Positions 27,961 to 39,681 of a DNA stretch of 64,000 nt are shown one piece after another. Source of the stretch: Pseudobacteriovorax antillogorgiicola. GTDB lineage: Bacteria; Bdellovibrionota_B; Oligoflexia; Oligoflexales; RGVZ01. A program made the translations under genes and the position numbers. The stretch lies in the NCBI GenBank assembly GCA_945898195.1, contig CAMDHM010000005.1, forward strand, positions 22,118 to 86,117. The letters are read 5' to 3'. Numbering within the stretch: the stretch's first letter is position 1; every line of letters starts with the position of its first letter. The notes under the pieces were generated by a model. That model worked only from the letters and a program-made list of their open reading frames with translations, made no database searches and was not told the origin of the DNA.

Positions 27961-29649
27961 ATGAACTTTGACGCTGAGAAAATGAATCCCCCAGGAGCCA
28001 AAATCAAAGTTTTCGGTATTGGTGGCGGTGGTGGTAACGCCGTTAACACCATGATCCGCGCCAACCTTGAGGGTGTTGAGTTCATCACGGCAAATACCGA
28101 CGTCCAAGCCCTGCGTTTCAGCTTGGCACAAGAAAACATTCAGATCGGCAAAGAGCTGACCAAAGGCCTTGGCGCCGGCGCTGATCCGGACGTCGGACGC
28201 GATGCAGCCCTTGAAGACCGGCGTGACATTGAACGCGTTCTAGGCGATGCCGACATGGTCTTTATCACGGCGGGCATGGGCGGCGGAACCGGCACGGGAG
28301 GCGCTGCCGTCATCGCTCAAATTGCTCGAGAACTCGGTGCCCTAACGGTTGCCGTTGTGACCAAGCCGTTTCATTTTGAAGGCAAGCGTCGCCGCAAACA
28401 TGCGGAACTGGGTATCGCCCGCCTGCGTGAATCGGTGGATACGCTGATCACCATTCCAAACCAGCGTTTGCTTCAGATTGCTACGCCTGACCTCAGCATG
28501 ATCAATGCATTCAAAATGGCAGACAACGTTTTGGTGAATGCCGTCCGCGGGATCAGCGACATCATCAATATTCCAGGCACCGTCAACGTCGACTTTGCAG
28601 ACGTTAAAACGGTCATGTCCAACATGGGCCACTCGCTGATGGGTATTGGTCATGCAACGGGTCCAAATCGTGCTGCGGAAGCAGCGCGGATGGCCATCTC
28701 CTCGCCCCTACTTGAAGACATCGACATTCAAGGGGCAACGGGCATCTTGATCAACATCACCGCCGGCTCCTCCATTACTTTGATGGAGGTCAACGAGGCT
28801 TGCTCAATCATTCAAGATTCCGCCCATGAAGATGCCAACATTATTTTTGGTGCCGTCATTGACGAGAGCCTAAACGAAGCCATCCGTGTCACCGTAATAG
28901 CCACCGGGTTCCCCGTTGATTCACAGGATTTAGATAATTCAGCACCAGTCGTCGTTCGCCCCGCACCAGCCAAGATTTTTTCACCGGACTATGCAACCGG
29001 TGGGCTCACAACCACCACTAGCTTTCAAACGGTGGCTGCCAAGCCGATCCTCGCTGAAACCCCACAGGTCACTGAATCGGCTGTGGTTCTTGAGACGATT
29101 AGCCAAGCTCAAGAGCTAACAAAATGGACCATCGATCAGGTTGAGCCCCAAGTGGCCAACGACTTAGCGACGGACTATTCGTATCGCGAAGAAATCGTGA
29201 GCGACATCGACAGCTCAAAAGAAATTCTCGACGCCTACGTTTGGGAAGACGAAGAAACCGAGGTGCCTGTGGTGCCAATTGAAGCCGCGCCGATTGCTAT
29301 GGAAGTTGAGGCGGCGGTGCCCGAGGCGCAAACTCTAGCCAGCGTTGATACGGCTTCCAGAATTTTCGACAGCTCCTTTGAGGGTGAGCCTATGGCACGT
29401 ACGGCCCAGGACAATGCCCCGATTGAGTCCTTTTTCGAAGCCAATGGCGGACTTGATATTACCCATGAAATCGACCGAAAAATTGATGAGGCATTAGCCC
29501 TCGCGCAAAAGCTGCGCAGCGCTGGTGCAACCTCAAAGCCACAGGCGGCTCCGCTTGCGGCCATGAATCAGGTCCGTGAACTTGGCGTCGATGAACTCGA
29601 CATGCCATCGTTTTTGCGCAACGGCAATTCCGACATCGCCCTGGATTAA
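27961..29649 (+). CDS. ftsZ: Cell division GTPase FtsZ with long C-terminal linker
   Basis: FtsZ is the tubulin-like GTPase that forms the Z ring. The globular domain spans about 14-320: [12 protein letters not shown], the tubulin signature GGGTGTG at 108-114, and the T7 synergy loop NVDFAD at 209-214. The protein is 562 residues, against roughly 380-400 in most bacteria. The excess is a linker at about 321-540, acidic and rich in Ala, Thr and Val. The conserved C-terminal peptide [10 protein letters not shown] at 544-553, which binds FtsA and other partners, is intact. It is followed by nine more residues. Its stop is 6 bp from the convergent gene. Confidence 0.97.
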   Translation: MNFDAEKMNPPGAKIKVFGIGGGGGNAVNTMIRANLEGVEFITANTDVQALRFSLAQENIQIGKELTKGLGAGADPDVGRDAALEDRRDIERVLGDADMVFITAGMGGGTGTGGAAVIAQIARELGALTVAVVTKPFHFEGKRRRKHAELGIARLRESVDTLITIPNQRLLQIATPDLSMINAFKMADNVLVNAVRGISDIINIPGTVNVDFADVKTVMSNMGHSLMGIGHATGPNRAAEAARMAISSPLLEDIDIQGATGILINITAGSSITLMEVNEACSIIQDSAHEDANIIFGAVIDESLNEAIRVTVIATGFPVDSQDLDNSAPVVVRPAPAKIFSPDYATGGLTTTTSFQTVAAKPILAETPQVTESAVVLETISQAQELTKWTIDQVEPQVANDLATDYSYREEIVSDIDSSKEILDAYVWEDEETEVPVVPIEAAPIAMEVEAAVPEAQTLASVDTASRIFDSSFEGEPMARTAQDNAPIESFFEANGGLDITHEIDRKIDEALALAQKLRSAGATSKPQAAPLAAMNQVRELGVDELDMPSFLRNGNSDIALD

Positions 29650-29655
29650 AAGGCC

Positions 29656-30714
29656 CTACGCGGGGACTGTGCCTACGGGCATAGCCTCGCGTTTTTGCAG
29701 GGGCGGTGCAATTTGAAGTGATTCCGAAAAATTAAAGCGTTTTTGGGAATCGATATCGCCAGAAATCAAAGCATTCGCCAGGGATTCGGTCGGCGCTTTG
29801 GCCAACGCAAGAAATTGCCGTAGGCGATGAAAGCGGTACTGAGACTCGTTCTTCCCCTCGCGTTCAAAAACGGGCGTCATGGAATCTCCGATCCAGCCTT
29901 TTACGGCAAACTTCTGAGCTGAAAAAAACTTGTCGGCAAGCATCCGGAATAGCTCCTCCACCGCATAGGATTCATTGCCACACACTTCCGCAATGATGGT
30001 GCTATCTTCGCGCATTGCCTCTGCTGAGCGGACGATTTCTTTAGCCAAATCGTCCACGTGAATTGGTCGCAGTGGAGCCGCACATTTTGGAACTGGGTAG
30101 ATTAAAGGCAACTTCATGGTACGCAAAACGGCGCGCATGAAGCGGTCGTTTGGATTGTCGGCCTCGGCAACTATGGAGGGACGAAGGATTACCTTTTCTT
30201 TCAACCTGGAATTAAGCAAGAGCAACTCTGCCGCATATTTTTCACGTAAAAACGGCGCCTCCGCATGACGGTCCGCCCCCATTGCGCTGACAAAAACGAG
30301 CCGCTGATTTCCAACTTTTTCCATGGCGGCGAGTAGATTCGCCATCATCGCCAGGTTCTTCGGCATGCGCTCCGGGTGCAAAAGATCACGCACCTCCAAC
30401 GTCTCGTGATGTGGCCGCAGAGATCCGCATAAACCACCCTCCCAAGCCAGATGAACCACGGTCTGTACGTTGCGCAGTGGTGCCAATAATAGTTCGGGTG
30501 ATGCCATATCCGTGCATACGGGAAAGACTTGAGGCAGGGCCTCAGGCAGGCGGTGATAATAGGTGGCTATGGTGCTCGTACTCGCCGCAGAAAATAGCCG
30601 GATCACCCGTTGTCCGATAAAACCAGAACTGCCGGTAACCATCACGGTTGGTGAGGGACGCTGACGGGAGCGCTCATGGTGCGCGGAATTACTTTTTGTC
30701 CGGTGCGAGTTCAT
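29656..30714 (-). CDS. Atypical SDR-type NAD(P)-binding protein
   Basis: This is an extended Rossmann-fold protein of 352 residues from the NAD-dependent epimerase/NDUFA9-like group. Nucleotide-binding VTGSSGFIGQRVI is at about 26-38. VFVSAMGA and the following KYAAELLLL occupy the position of the usual YxxxK active site, but the pattern here is YxxxE, so classical SDR catalysis is unlikely. VILRPSIV and PIHVDDLAKEI are typical late blocks. The N-terminal 20 residues are basic and the exact start is uncertain. It follows the glycosyltransferase by 36 bp at the end of the ATP synthase transcript. The role is unknown. Confidence 0.75.
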   Translation of the reverse strand: MNSHRTKSNSAHHERSRQRPSPTVMVTGSSGFIGQRVIRLFSAASTSTIATYYHRLPEALPQVFPVCTDMASPELLLAPLRNVQTVVHLAWEGGLCGSLRPHHETLEVRDLLHPERMPKNLAMMANLLAAMEKVGNQRLVFVSAMGADRHAEAPFLREKYAAELLLLNSRLKEKVILRPSIVAEADNPNDRFMRAVLRTMKLPLIYPVPKCAAPLRPIHVDDLAKEIVRSAEAMREDSTIIAEVCGNESYAVEELFRMLADKFFSAQKFAVKGWIGDSMTPVFEREGKNESQYRFHRLRQFLALAKAPTESLANALISGDIDSQKRFNFSESLQIAPPLQKREAMPVGTVPA

Positions 30715-30750
30715 CGTTGGACTCTCTCTGTGCTGGTTTTTTTGTGCTGT

Positions 30751-31830
30751 CTAGAGAGAATTATACAGGGTTTTTAACTGAATAGCCGAATCATCCCACG
30801 TTGGACGTGAGGTGACCCACCTCTGCAAGTTCTCGGCTTGACCGGCAAAACGGTCTGCCGTCATCACGACCGCGTCCAACCACTCTTGGGTTTTGGCGGT
30901 CGCCAAGAGGCCCCGGCCGGTGCTCGGGCAGACAACCTCGTCAATTCCAGATCCTGACGTAAATACTACTGGAATTCCAAAGGCTTGCGCCTCCGCTGCG
31001 GGAAGGCAAAAACCCTCCAAAAGGCTCGTTTGAAGGTAAACATCGTTCTCCTGGTAGAGCTCCTCCAAGGCTTCATTGGAGGGCGACTCAATAATTTGCA
31101 ACCAGCCTTGAGCGATAAGCTGATTGGCTAGTTTTTTTTCCACCGGGGAAAGATTCGTCGTAACAATGGTGCCGTGAAGGTTGCCGTTGCCTGCAAGTAA
31201 GATGTTGAGAAATAAGTCGTGGCGCTTGTATTTTTCGTTTCTTCCAACCGTCAAAACCCGAAGCGGGGTACCATTTTTTCTTGCGTGCCTAAGCGATAAC
31301 TTTGCGGGTGGAAAACCGTTTGGAATCACAAAAATCTTGTCCGCCCACTCTGGGTAGCGCTCGGCGAGGGTATTTTTCGTCCACCTTGAAACCGCAACAA
31401 CGGCATCAGCACGTTTGAGAACCCACGGTAGAAGGGCTTTAATCTGGGCCCTCAAAGTTAGTGAGACGCCGCCTCGTTGAACCAATAGTGGAATGAGATC
31501 GTGAACCGTGACCACAAAGCGGACATCCACCAAGGGGGTGTGTCCCGTCCAAAGTGGTAAATTGATATTGCTAAGGCCGTGATAAATTGCGGGTCGCTTG
31601 CTGGTTGGAAGAGCGCGTGAAAATTCGCGGAAATTTATCTGTGGTCCAAGCACTTTGGACTTCTCGGCAAAACGAAGAAGTCGCTCATTTGTGGCACTTA
31701 ACCCAGCGCCGGCACCCAGGATTGAAACCTCGACTCCATGTTTGGAGAGGGACCGGCAAAGCTCTCGAGCGTGGACAAAGATTCCACTGGGACCCCGGAC
31801 AATTCCGTAGCTGTCCCAGAAAACTTTCAC
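30751..31830 (-). CDS. Glycosyltransferase family 4-like protein
   Basis: This is a GT-B fold retaining glycosyltransferase of 359 residues. The N-terminus (GIVRGPSGIFVHARELCRSL) has the Gly-rich acceptor-side loop of GT4 enzymes. RVLTVGRNEKYKRHDLFL opens the donor domain, and the E-x7-E motif lies in LLEGFCLPAAEAQAFG. The donor and acceptor sugars cannot be read; surface polysaccharide or LPS is likely. The start is GTG with AAGG 7 nt upstream, 9 bp behind atpC, so it is probably transcribed with the ATP synthase genes although functionally unrelated. Confidence 0.85.
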   Translation of the reverse strand: MKVFWDSYGIVRGPSGIFVHARELCRSLSKHGVEVSILGAGAGLSATNERLLRFAEKSKVLGPQINFREFSRALPTSKRPAIYHGLSNINLPLWTGHTPLVDVRFVVTVHDLIPLLVQRGGVSLTLRAQIKALLPWVLKRADAVVAVSRWTKNTLAERYPEWADKIFVIPNGFPPAKLSLRHARKNGTPLRVLTVGRNEKYKRHDLFLNILLAGNGNLHGTIVTTNLSPVEKKLANQLIAQGWLQIIESPSNEALEELYQENDVYLQTSLLEGFCLPAAEAQAFGIPVVFTSGSGIDEVVCPSTGRGLLATAKTQEWLDAVVMTADRFAGQAENLQRWVTSRPTWDDSAIQLKTLYNSL

Positions 31831-31839
31831 CCCGATACC

Positions 31840-32247
31840 TTACTTGCCGAATGCAATGCGGGCGCTAGCCCGGGCAAGGGAAAGTTGTGCGCGGAGCACA
31901 TCGACCACAGGATCTTTGCTTGTAAGGCGCTCGGTGGCGCGCTCACGCGCCTTCTCGGCGCGGGGCACATCAATCTCAGCCTTTGATAAGGCGGCGTCGA
32001 GCAAAACAATAACCTGATCGTTGACGACTTCCATATAGCCACCATTCACCAAAAGGTGCATGGGCTGGATCGAAGGCCCTTCAAGCTTTAGCTCGCCCAG
32101 GCCAAGTTCCGTGACCAAAGCGGCATGACCCGGAAGGATACCCAAATAGCCGTCCCGACCAGGGACCAAAAGCTTGCTGGCCTTGACCTTCGCCAGCGAT
32201 TTTGCCGGCGAAACCAGTTCCACATTCATTTCAAGCGTCGCACTCAT
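31840..32247 (-). CDS. atpC: ATP synthase F1 epsilon subunit
   Basis: The epsilon subunit is part of the central stalk and can inhibit ATP hydrolysis. The 135 residues show the N-terminal beta-sandwich with LLVPGRDGYLGILPGHAALV and LLVNGGYMEVVND, then two C-terminal helices rich in Ala and Arg. I chose the ATG at 32247, where MSATLEMNVELVSP matches family N-termini; an earlier in-frame start at 32259 adds four residues. It is the last atp gene, 54 bp after atpD. Confidence 0.94.
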   Translation of the reverse strand: MSATLEMNVELVSPAKSLAKVKASKLLVPGRDGYLGILPGHAALVTELGLGELKLEGPSIQPMHLLVNGGYMEVVNDQVIVLLDAALSKAEIDVPRAEKARERATERLTSKDPVVDVLRAQLSLARASARIAFGK

Positions 32248-32301
32248 AATGACCACCACGTGACCAGCCTATCAATGGGCCTGGCCTTGATTAATGCCTG
32301 G

Positions 32302-34659
<2,358 letters not shown>

Positions 34660-34667
<8 letters not shown>

Positions 34668-36180
34668 GGGCTCTAAATCCCTTATCGAATTCTTCGATGC
34701 CGCGGCGAAGGTCCGCGTCAACGTCCGACAATTTTGCGCGATTTTTAATCTTGTCGAGAACGTGCTGATACTTCGCCCGTAAATGCTGAATCAGTCCGCT
34801 TTCCCAATCTTTTAGTTCACCGACCGGTTTTTGATCGAGATAGCCTTTTGTTGCGGCGAAAATAATGGCCACCTGACAGCCCACGTCGATTGGCTGGTAT
34901 TGAGCCTGCTTCAAAATCTCCACCAAACGCTCACCGCGGGCCAAGGTCTTCTGGGTCGACGTGTCCAGATCGGAGCCAAACTGAGCGAAAGCTGCAAGCT
35001 CACGGTACTGGGCCAACTCAAGGCGTAAACTACCTGCGACTGCCTTCATCGCTGGGACCTGAGCGGATCCACCGACTCGGGAAACCGAAAGACCGGCGTT
35101 GATTGCGGGGCGAATACCACCGAAGAAAAGGTCTGACTCCAAAAAGATCTGACCGTCCGTAATCGAAATAACGTTGGTCGGAATATAGGCTGAAATGTCT
35201 CCGGCCTGCGTTTCGATCACTGGGAAAGCGGTGATTGAGCCCGCTCCTTTTGCATCGCTTAATTTGCAAGCCCGCTCAAGCAGTCGGCTATGCACATAGA
35301 AGACGTCGCCCGGATAGGCTTCCCGACCTGGAGGACGGCGAAGAAGAAGTGAAAGTTCGCGGTAAGCAGCAGCTTGCTTCGACAAATCGTCGTAAAAAAT
35401 AACCACATGCTCGCCACGATCGCGAAAATACTCACCCATGGTGCAGCCTGAGTAAGGCGCAAGAAACTGCATCGGAGCTGGATCGAGGGCCGTTGCTGCC
35501 ACCACAATCGTGTATTCCATGGCGCCCGAACGCTTCAAGCGGTCAACGACCTGAGCAACCGTTGAAGCCTTTTGACCAATGGCGACATAAATACAGACAA
35601 CGCCTTGGCCCTTTTGATTCATAATTGTGTCAATGGCGATGGCGGTCTTGCCGGTTTGGCGATCACCAATGATGAGTTCCCGCTGACCGCGACCGATCGG
35701 CGTCATGGCGTCGATGGCTTTGATGCCCGTTTGAAGGGGCTCATGTACGGATTTACGGTCGATGATACCCGGTGCTTTGACTTCCACAATGCCGCGGCCA
35801 TCGGATTGAATTGGGCCCAATCCGTCGATCGGATTTCCAAGAGCGTCCACGACCCGGCCCAGAAGGCCCCGACCCACGGGAACACTGTTGATTTCTTTCA
35901 GACGTTTTACGGTTTCACCTTCTTGGATGCCCTTTGTCGATCCAAAGATTGCAACACCGACGTTGTCTTCCTCGAGGTTAAGAACAATGCCGCGTGTGCC
36001 GTTGGTAAACTCAACGAGTTCGCCGGACATGGCACCCTCAAGGCCATAGACCCTGGCAATACCGTCGCCCACCGTGAGCACGGTTCCTGTTTCCTGGAGC
36101 TCGACCGCTTGGCCGTAATTCTTGATCCGCTCGCTGATGATTCGACTAACTTCTTCAACTCTAATCTTCTGAATGGTCAC
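34660..36180 (-). CDS. atpA: ATP synthase F1 alpha subunit
   Basis: This is the non-catalytic nucleotide-binding subunit of F1, 506 residues. The Walker A motif GDRQTGKT is at 172-179. [14 protein letters not shown] sequence (here [17 protein letters not shown]), [21 protein letters not shown] and the alpha-specific [18 protein letters not shown] are present. The start is GTG with AGGAGG 8 nt upstream. atpH lies 18 bp upstream and atpG overlaps its end. Confidence 0.97.
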
Positions 36181-36198
36181 GGTCGCGGCCTCCTGGTG

Positions 36199-36738
36199 CT
36201 ATAGGGCTGCGCTCTTGCTGAGCGCGTCAAGTTTGGTTTTTAAACTCATATCAATCATGCGATTGCCAAGACGAACAACAAATCCGCCCAACAACTCCGC
36301 ATCGACTTGCTGAGAGACTTGGATTTTTGTTCCAAGCATCTTTTCAAGCGAAGTGGTCAGGCTTGCAACAACAGCTGCGTCCACGGTGACTGCCGTGATC
36401 ACGTCTGCATTGACAACGCCTGCCGCTTCATTAAGCAGACGGGCAAATGAGTCTACGAAAATAGGGTAAAGATCCACGCGCCCTGCACTGACAAGTGCTT
36501 CGATAAAAGCCCGAAGCTCGTCGGAGCTTTTAGCCGCGACCAGTGCCGCATCGAAGAGTTTTTTCTTTAGGTCTTGGGGCATCACCGGGCTAATTAAAAC
36601 CTTGGCCGCCGGCTCGATGTCAAAGAGAGCCCGAGCGGTTTGAAGCTGTTCCAAGCAGGCCCGGGTTTTTTTTGGGTCCTCGCCCATAAGCCGGTAAAGG
36701 GCCTTGGCATATCGATTTGCAATTCTTGTGGCGCTCAT
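36199..36738 (-). CDS. atpH: ATP synthase F1 delta subunit
   Basis: The delta subunit links F1 to the peripheral b/b' stalk. The 179 residues begin SATRIANRYAKALYRL, the family N-terminus. They end with ELLGGFVVRLGNRMIDMSLKT, the conserved C-terminal signature. Shine-Dalgarno GGGAG stands 9 nt before the ATG. It sits 18 bp from both atpF and atpA, in the standard order b-delta-alpha. Confidence 0.95.
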   Translation of the reverse strand: MSATRIANRYAKALYRLMGEDPKKTRACLEQLQTARALFDIEPAAKVLISPVMPQDLKKKLFDAALVAAKSSDELRAFIEALVSAGRVDLYPIFVDSFARLLNEAAGVVNADVITAVTVDAAVVASLTTSLEKMLGTKIQVSQQVDAELLGGFVVRLGNRMIDMSLKTKLDALSKSAAL

Positions 36739-36756
36739 TCAAAGTTCTCCCACAAC

Positions 36757-37251
36757 TCAGACGTTGATTTCGCCCAGGTTGCCAAGTTTTTTCTGGATCA
36801 TGGCCGCATGGTCTGCCGGCTTCAGGTCGTGTTTGATCTTGTTGATCACCGCTTCGCGCACTTGGGTCACAATTTCGGATTTCAAGGCATGTTTTGCGCG
36901 GTCAACTTCGGCATCTGCCATGCGCCGGGCATCTTCAATAAGGTTCTTCGCAAGGCTTTCGGCTTCGGCCACCATGCGCTGAGCATCCTTTTCAGCCGCC
37001 AGGGCAACGCCGCTTTTGATGGCCTCGACTTCATCCCCTAGATGACGCAAACGTGCCGTCAGCTCTTGATTTTTGCGCAACGCCTCGTCTTTAACCTTGG
37101 TCGCTTCTTGAATGGCCAGCTCAAATTCTTTGCGGCGGTTTAGGGCCAATGCGGCAAGTGGTTTACGGAAAAAAAACACGCAGAGCCCAAGAAAAAGGGC
37201 GAAATTAAAGTAAGGGATGATTATTCCGGTGATGAGATTCACGTGTTCCAT
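36757..37251 (-). CDS. atpF: ATP synthase Fo b subunit
   Basis: The b subunit is part of the peripheral stalk. From the ATG at 37251 (GAGG 5 nt upstream) it has 164 residues: a transmembrane helix at about 10-30 (PYFNFALFLGLCVFFF), followed by the conserved FRKPLAALALNRRKEFE turn and a long charged helix. An upstream TTG at 37278 adds nine residues but lacks a Shine-Dalgarno. The adjacent upstream gene is a second, divergent b-type subunit, so the stalk is probably a b/b' heterodimer. Confidence 0.92.
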   Translation of the reverse strand: MEHVNLITGIIIPYFNFALFLGLCVFFFRKPLAALALNRRKEFELAIQEATKVKDEALRKNQELTARLRHLGDEVEAIKSGVALAAEKDAQRMVAEAESLAKNLIEDARRMADAEVDRAKHALKSEIVTQVREAVINKIKHDLKPADHAAMIQKKLGNLGEINV

Positions 37252-37284
37252 GGTTGCCTCAATAACCTTCAAATTCAATCAAGT

Positions 37285-37722
37285 TCAGTTGTAGTTGGTG
37301 GTCGCCGCAAAGAGTTCCGCCGTCAAATCTGAAATGCACTTGGGCAACATGGCGCGCTGTTCTGCGACCTCATTTTTAACGCGTCTGGCTACAGCCTCAA
37401 CTTCCGCCCTAGCCCGTTCTTCTGCGGCCCTGATGATTTCAGCGCGGCGTTGCGTTGCTGTGGCCTTAACCGCCTCACGGTGAGACGCTGCCGTAGCGGC
37501 CGCCTCTTCGATGCTGTCTTGCACCTTTTTCGCTATTTCATCGCATTCATAGAGAAGTCGCGCCGCATCTGCGTGGCTGCCCGTCGTCAACGTGTCGCGA
37601 TTTGCGCGCAGACGGAGGTATGGTTCGAGGTATAATTTTTTTACGATGGCAACATTGACTATAAACAAGCCAATTTGAACGCCAACCACCGCAGGATCTG
37701 GAACGAGATTCAACTGTGCCAT
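37285..37722 (-). CDS. ATP synthase Fo b' subunit
   Basis: This is a second b-family stalk subunit, 145 residues. A hydrophobic N-terminal helix is at about 10-28 (VVGVQIGLFIVNVAIV), then YLEPYLRLRANRDTLT, equivalent to the region after the membrane helix in b subunits, then a long Ala/Glu/Arg-rich coiled-coil helix. It lies 33 bp upstream of atpF, as the b' and b genes do in many deltaproteobacteria and in photosynthetic bacteria. Shine-Dalgarno AGGTG is 8 nt from the ATG. A 128-bp gap separates it from parB and could hold a promoter for the F1 genes. Confidence 0.88.
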   Translation of the reverse strand: MAQLNLVPDPAVVGVQIGLFIVNVAIVKKLYLEPYLRLRANRDTLTTGSHADAARLLYECDEIAKKVQDSIEEAAATAASHREAVKATATQRRAEIIRAAEERARAEVEAVARRVKNEVAEQRAMLPKCISDLTAELFAATTNYN

Positions 37723-37774
37723 GAGAGAGCACCTGATCGCCTAGGTTTACTGGAAAAGCCGCACGACTCGACGT

Positions 37775-37801
37775 GCCGCTGCTTTTTACCTAAGAAGCGG
37801 C
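37775..37801. other. Hairpin between parB and atpF'
   Basis: A 10-bp stem with one mismatch (GCCGCTGCTT against AAGAAGCGGC) and a 7-nt loop lies in the gap after parB. No U-run follows on the minus strand, so it is not a standard terminator. It may be a processing or attenuation element dividing the parAB and atp messages. The rest of the 128-bp gap shows no other clear element. Confidence 0.3.
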
Positions 37802-37850
37802 GAAGGCTCAAGGCAAATCACCGCAAAAGGCTCGCCAAGCGTCTCTTCCC

Positions 37851-38783
37851 CTATTTGTCGTCCAAAATTGCCAGAAGTCGCTCCAACTCTTGGGCCGAAA
37901 AGTAGGAAATCTCGATCTTGCCCCGAAGCCCATTTCCAAGGATCTTCACTTTGGTCCTGAGCTTGGACTTTAGATTGTCCGACAAGTATTCAAGATCGGC
38001 TTGATTCTTTGGGCCACGCGGGCGCTCGGACAGATCCCCGCCCCTCTTCATTGATTTACATAACTGTTCCGTTTGACGAACGCTCATCTGTTTTTTGATG
38101 ACGGTGTCGCGGGCCCGCAAGATGAGCTTTTTATCCTCTAACGAAAGCAGAGCTCGACCGTGGCCCATGCTCAATCGCTCTTCCAAAAGATCGTCTTGCA
38201 GCTCTTTTGGCAACTGCAATAAGCGAAGCGCATTTGTTACCGAAGTTCGGTCTTTTCCCACCCGCTCGGAACACTGTTCTTGGGTCAAACCGTAGTCCTT
38301 TATCAGGGCCTGGTATGCCTCAGCTTCCTCAATGATATTAAGGTCTTGTCTCTGTATGTTCTCGATTAAGGCGAGCCGCAAAAGATCGTCTGCGGCGCCC
38401 TCTTTAATGATAACCGGAACCACCTTGAGGCCTGCCAGCTGGGAGGCCCGCCAGCGGCGTTCGCCGGCCACAATCATGAATCGCCCCGGACTTTCCTCCA
38501 AACGAGAAACCACGATTGGCTGAAGAAATCCGTCTTGGCGCAAACTAGATGCCAGCTCCCCAAGGGCTCTTTCTTCAAAAAGCTTTCTGGGTTGGGCCGG
38601 GTTTGGTTCAATACTTAAAACGTCGACATAATGCATTCCACCTGGTTCGGCGTGAACCGCCGCAGCATTTGTCGCCCCAAGGTTATCCGAAGGCTTTTTG
38701 TTATCGTCAGAATAATCCCCCAACAGAGAGGTTATTCCCTTCCCCAGCGCGCCCCGACGTTGGGGCCGATCTGTTACCGTCAT
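37851..38783 (-). CDS. parB: Chromosome-partitioning protein ParB
   Basis: ParB is a CTP-dependent DNA clamp that loads at parS and spreads, helping origin segregation with ParA and SMC. The 310 residues contain the CTPase motifs GERRWRAS at 107-114 and ENIQRQDLN at 141-149. A helix-turn-helix for parS recognition is at about 162-190 (YGLTQEQCSERVGKDRTSV). A C-terminal dimerisation region follows. The ATG (GGAGGTGA 6 nt upstream) overlaps the parA stop by 4 bp. Its likely binding sites are the parS array at 39682-39912. Confidence 0.96.
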   Translation of the reverse strand: MTVTDRPQRRGALGKGITSLLGDYSDDNKKPSDNLGATNAAAVHAEPGGMHYVDVLSIEPNPAQPRKLFEERALGELASSLRQDGFLQPIVVSRLEESPGRFMIVAGERRWRASQLAGLKVVPVIIKEGAADDLLRLALIENIQRQDLNIIEEAEAYQALIKDYGLTQEQCSERVGKDRTSVTNALRLLQLPKELQDDLLEERLSMGHGRALLSLEDKKLILRARDTVIKKQMSVRQTEQLCKSMKRGGDLSERPRGPKNQADLEYLSDNLKSKLRTKVKILGNGLRGKIEISYFSAQELERLLAILDDK

Positions 38784-39613
38784 AACTCACCTCCGATGTT
38801 CTGTGGGCGGCCAATTTGAACTCCCCCTTCGACGGCGGGTACGGACCAGGAAGTCATCCTTTTGATCAACTCGCTGGCAACTTCCATGTAGGCCTGTGCA
38901 CCAGAACTATTGATGTCGTAAAGGATCGCCGGTTTTCCGTGGGAGGGAGCTTCGGATAATTTAACGTTTCGCGGAATAACGGTTGTGAAAACCTCGGCCT
39001 GGAAATGGCCTCTGATGTCCTGTTCCACCTGGAAGCTTAGATTGTTTCGACGATCGTACATTGTGAGCAGGATTCCCTCACGTTCGAGCCCTGGGTTGAG
39101 TCTTTTTTTAATCAATGCAATTGTTTTCAAAAGCTGAGAAAGGCCTTCCATTGCGTAATACTCACACTGCAACGGAATCAGCACGGAATCCGCAGCGGTC
39201 AGGGCATTTACGGTAAGAATACCCAGCGCCGGAGGGCAGTCCATAACGATAAAGTCATATTGGCTTGAGACCGCCTGAAGGGCTTCTTTCAGGCGTACCT
39301 CGCGGCCCATGGCCGTCACCAATTCAATCTCAGCTCCAATTAGGTCTTGGTTTGCCGGAGCTAAATCCAGACACCGTAGCTCGGTGCTTAAGATGATCCC
39401 CTTGATTGGCAGTTCATCCACCAAAACGTTGTACATGCTCTCCGTGATCTCACCGGCCACAAAACCTAAGCCGCTTACGGCGTTCGCCTGAGGATCAAGA
39501 TCAACAAGAAGGACCTTTTTTTCCGCCGCCGCGAGGCAAGCCGCAAGATTTACTGCGGTGGTGGTTTTTCCAACTCCGCCCTTTTGATTTGAAACTGCAA
39601 TGATACGTGCCAT
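38780..39613 (-). CDS. parA: Chromosome-partitioning ATPase ParA
   Basis: ParA is the deviant-Walker ATPase that powers ParB/parS segregation. From the ATG at 39613 it has 277 residues. It opens directly with MARIIAVSNQKGGVGKTT, where Lys11 and Lys16 belong to the deviant Walker A motif. DLDPQANAVSGLG and VMDCPPALGILTVNAL follow. The frame is open upstream to 39784, but those codons read the parS repeats and are not family sequence. The nearest parS copy is 69 bp upstream, so ParB binding there probably affects parA transcription. Confidence 0.96.
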   Translation of the reverse strand: MARIIAVSNQKGGVGKTTTAVNLAACLAAAEKKVLLVDLDPQANAVSGLGFVAGEITESMYNVLVDELPIKGIILSTELRCLDLAPANQDLIGAEIELVTAMGREVRLKEALQAVSSQYDFIVMDCPPALGILTVNALTAADSVLIPLQCEYYAMEGLSQLLKTIALIKKRLNPGLEREGILLTMYDRRNNLSFQVEQDIRGHFQAEVFTTVIPRNVKLSEAPSHGKPAILYDINSSGAQAYMEVASELIKRMTSWSVPAVEGGVQIGRPQNIGGEL

Positions 39614-39681
39614 TTCGCCCCTACCCCGATTAAACCTGGAATTTGGTCGGAGAGTACAGGAGCACCTATTTTGGAGCAAGA

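Noticed and set aside
35572..36204. 210-residue plus-strand ORF opposite atpA
   Set aside because: Antisense to the conserved atpA coding sequence with no Shine-Dalgarno or motifs.
37775..37801. Terminator separating parB and atpF'
   Set aside because: The hairpin has no U-run on the minus strand, so it is reported only as a hairpin.
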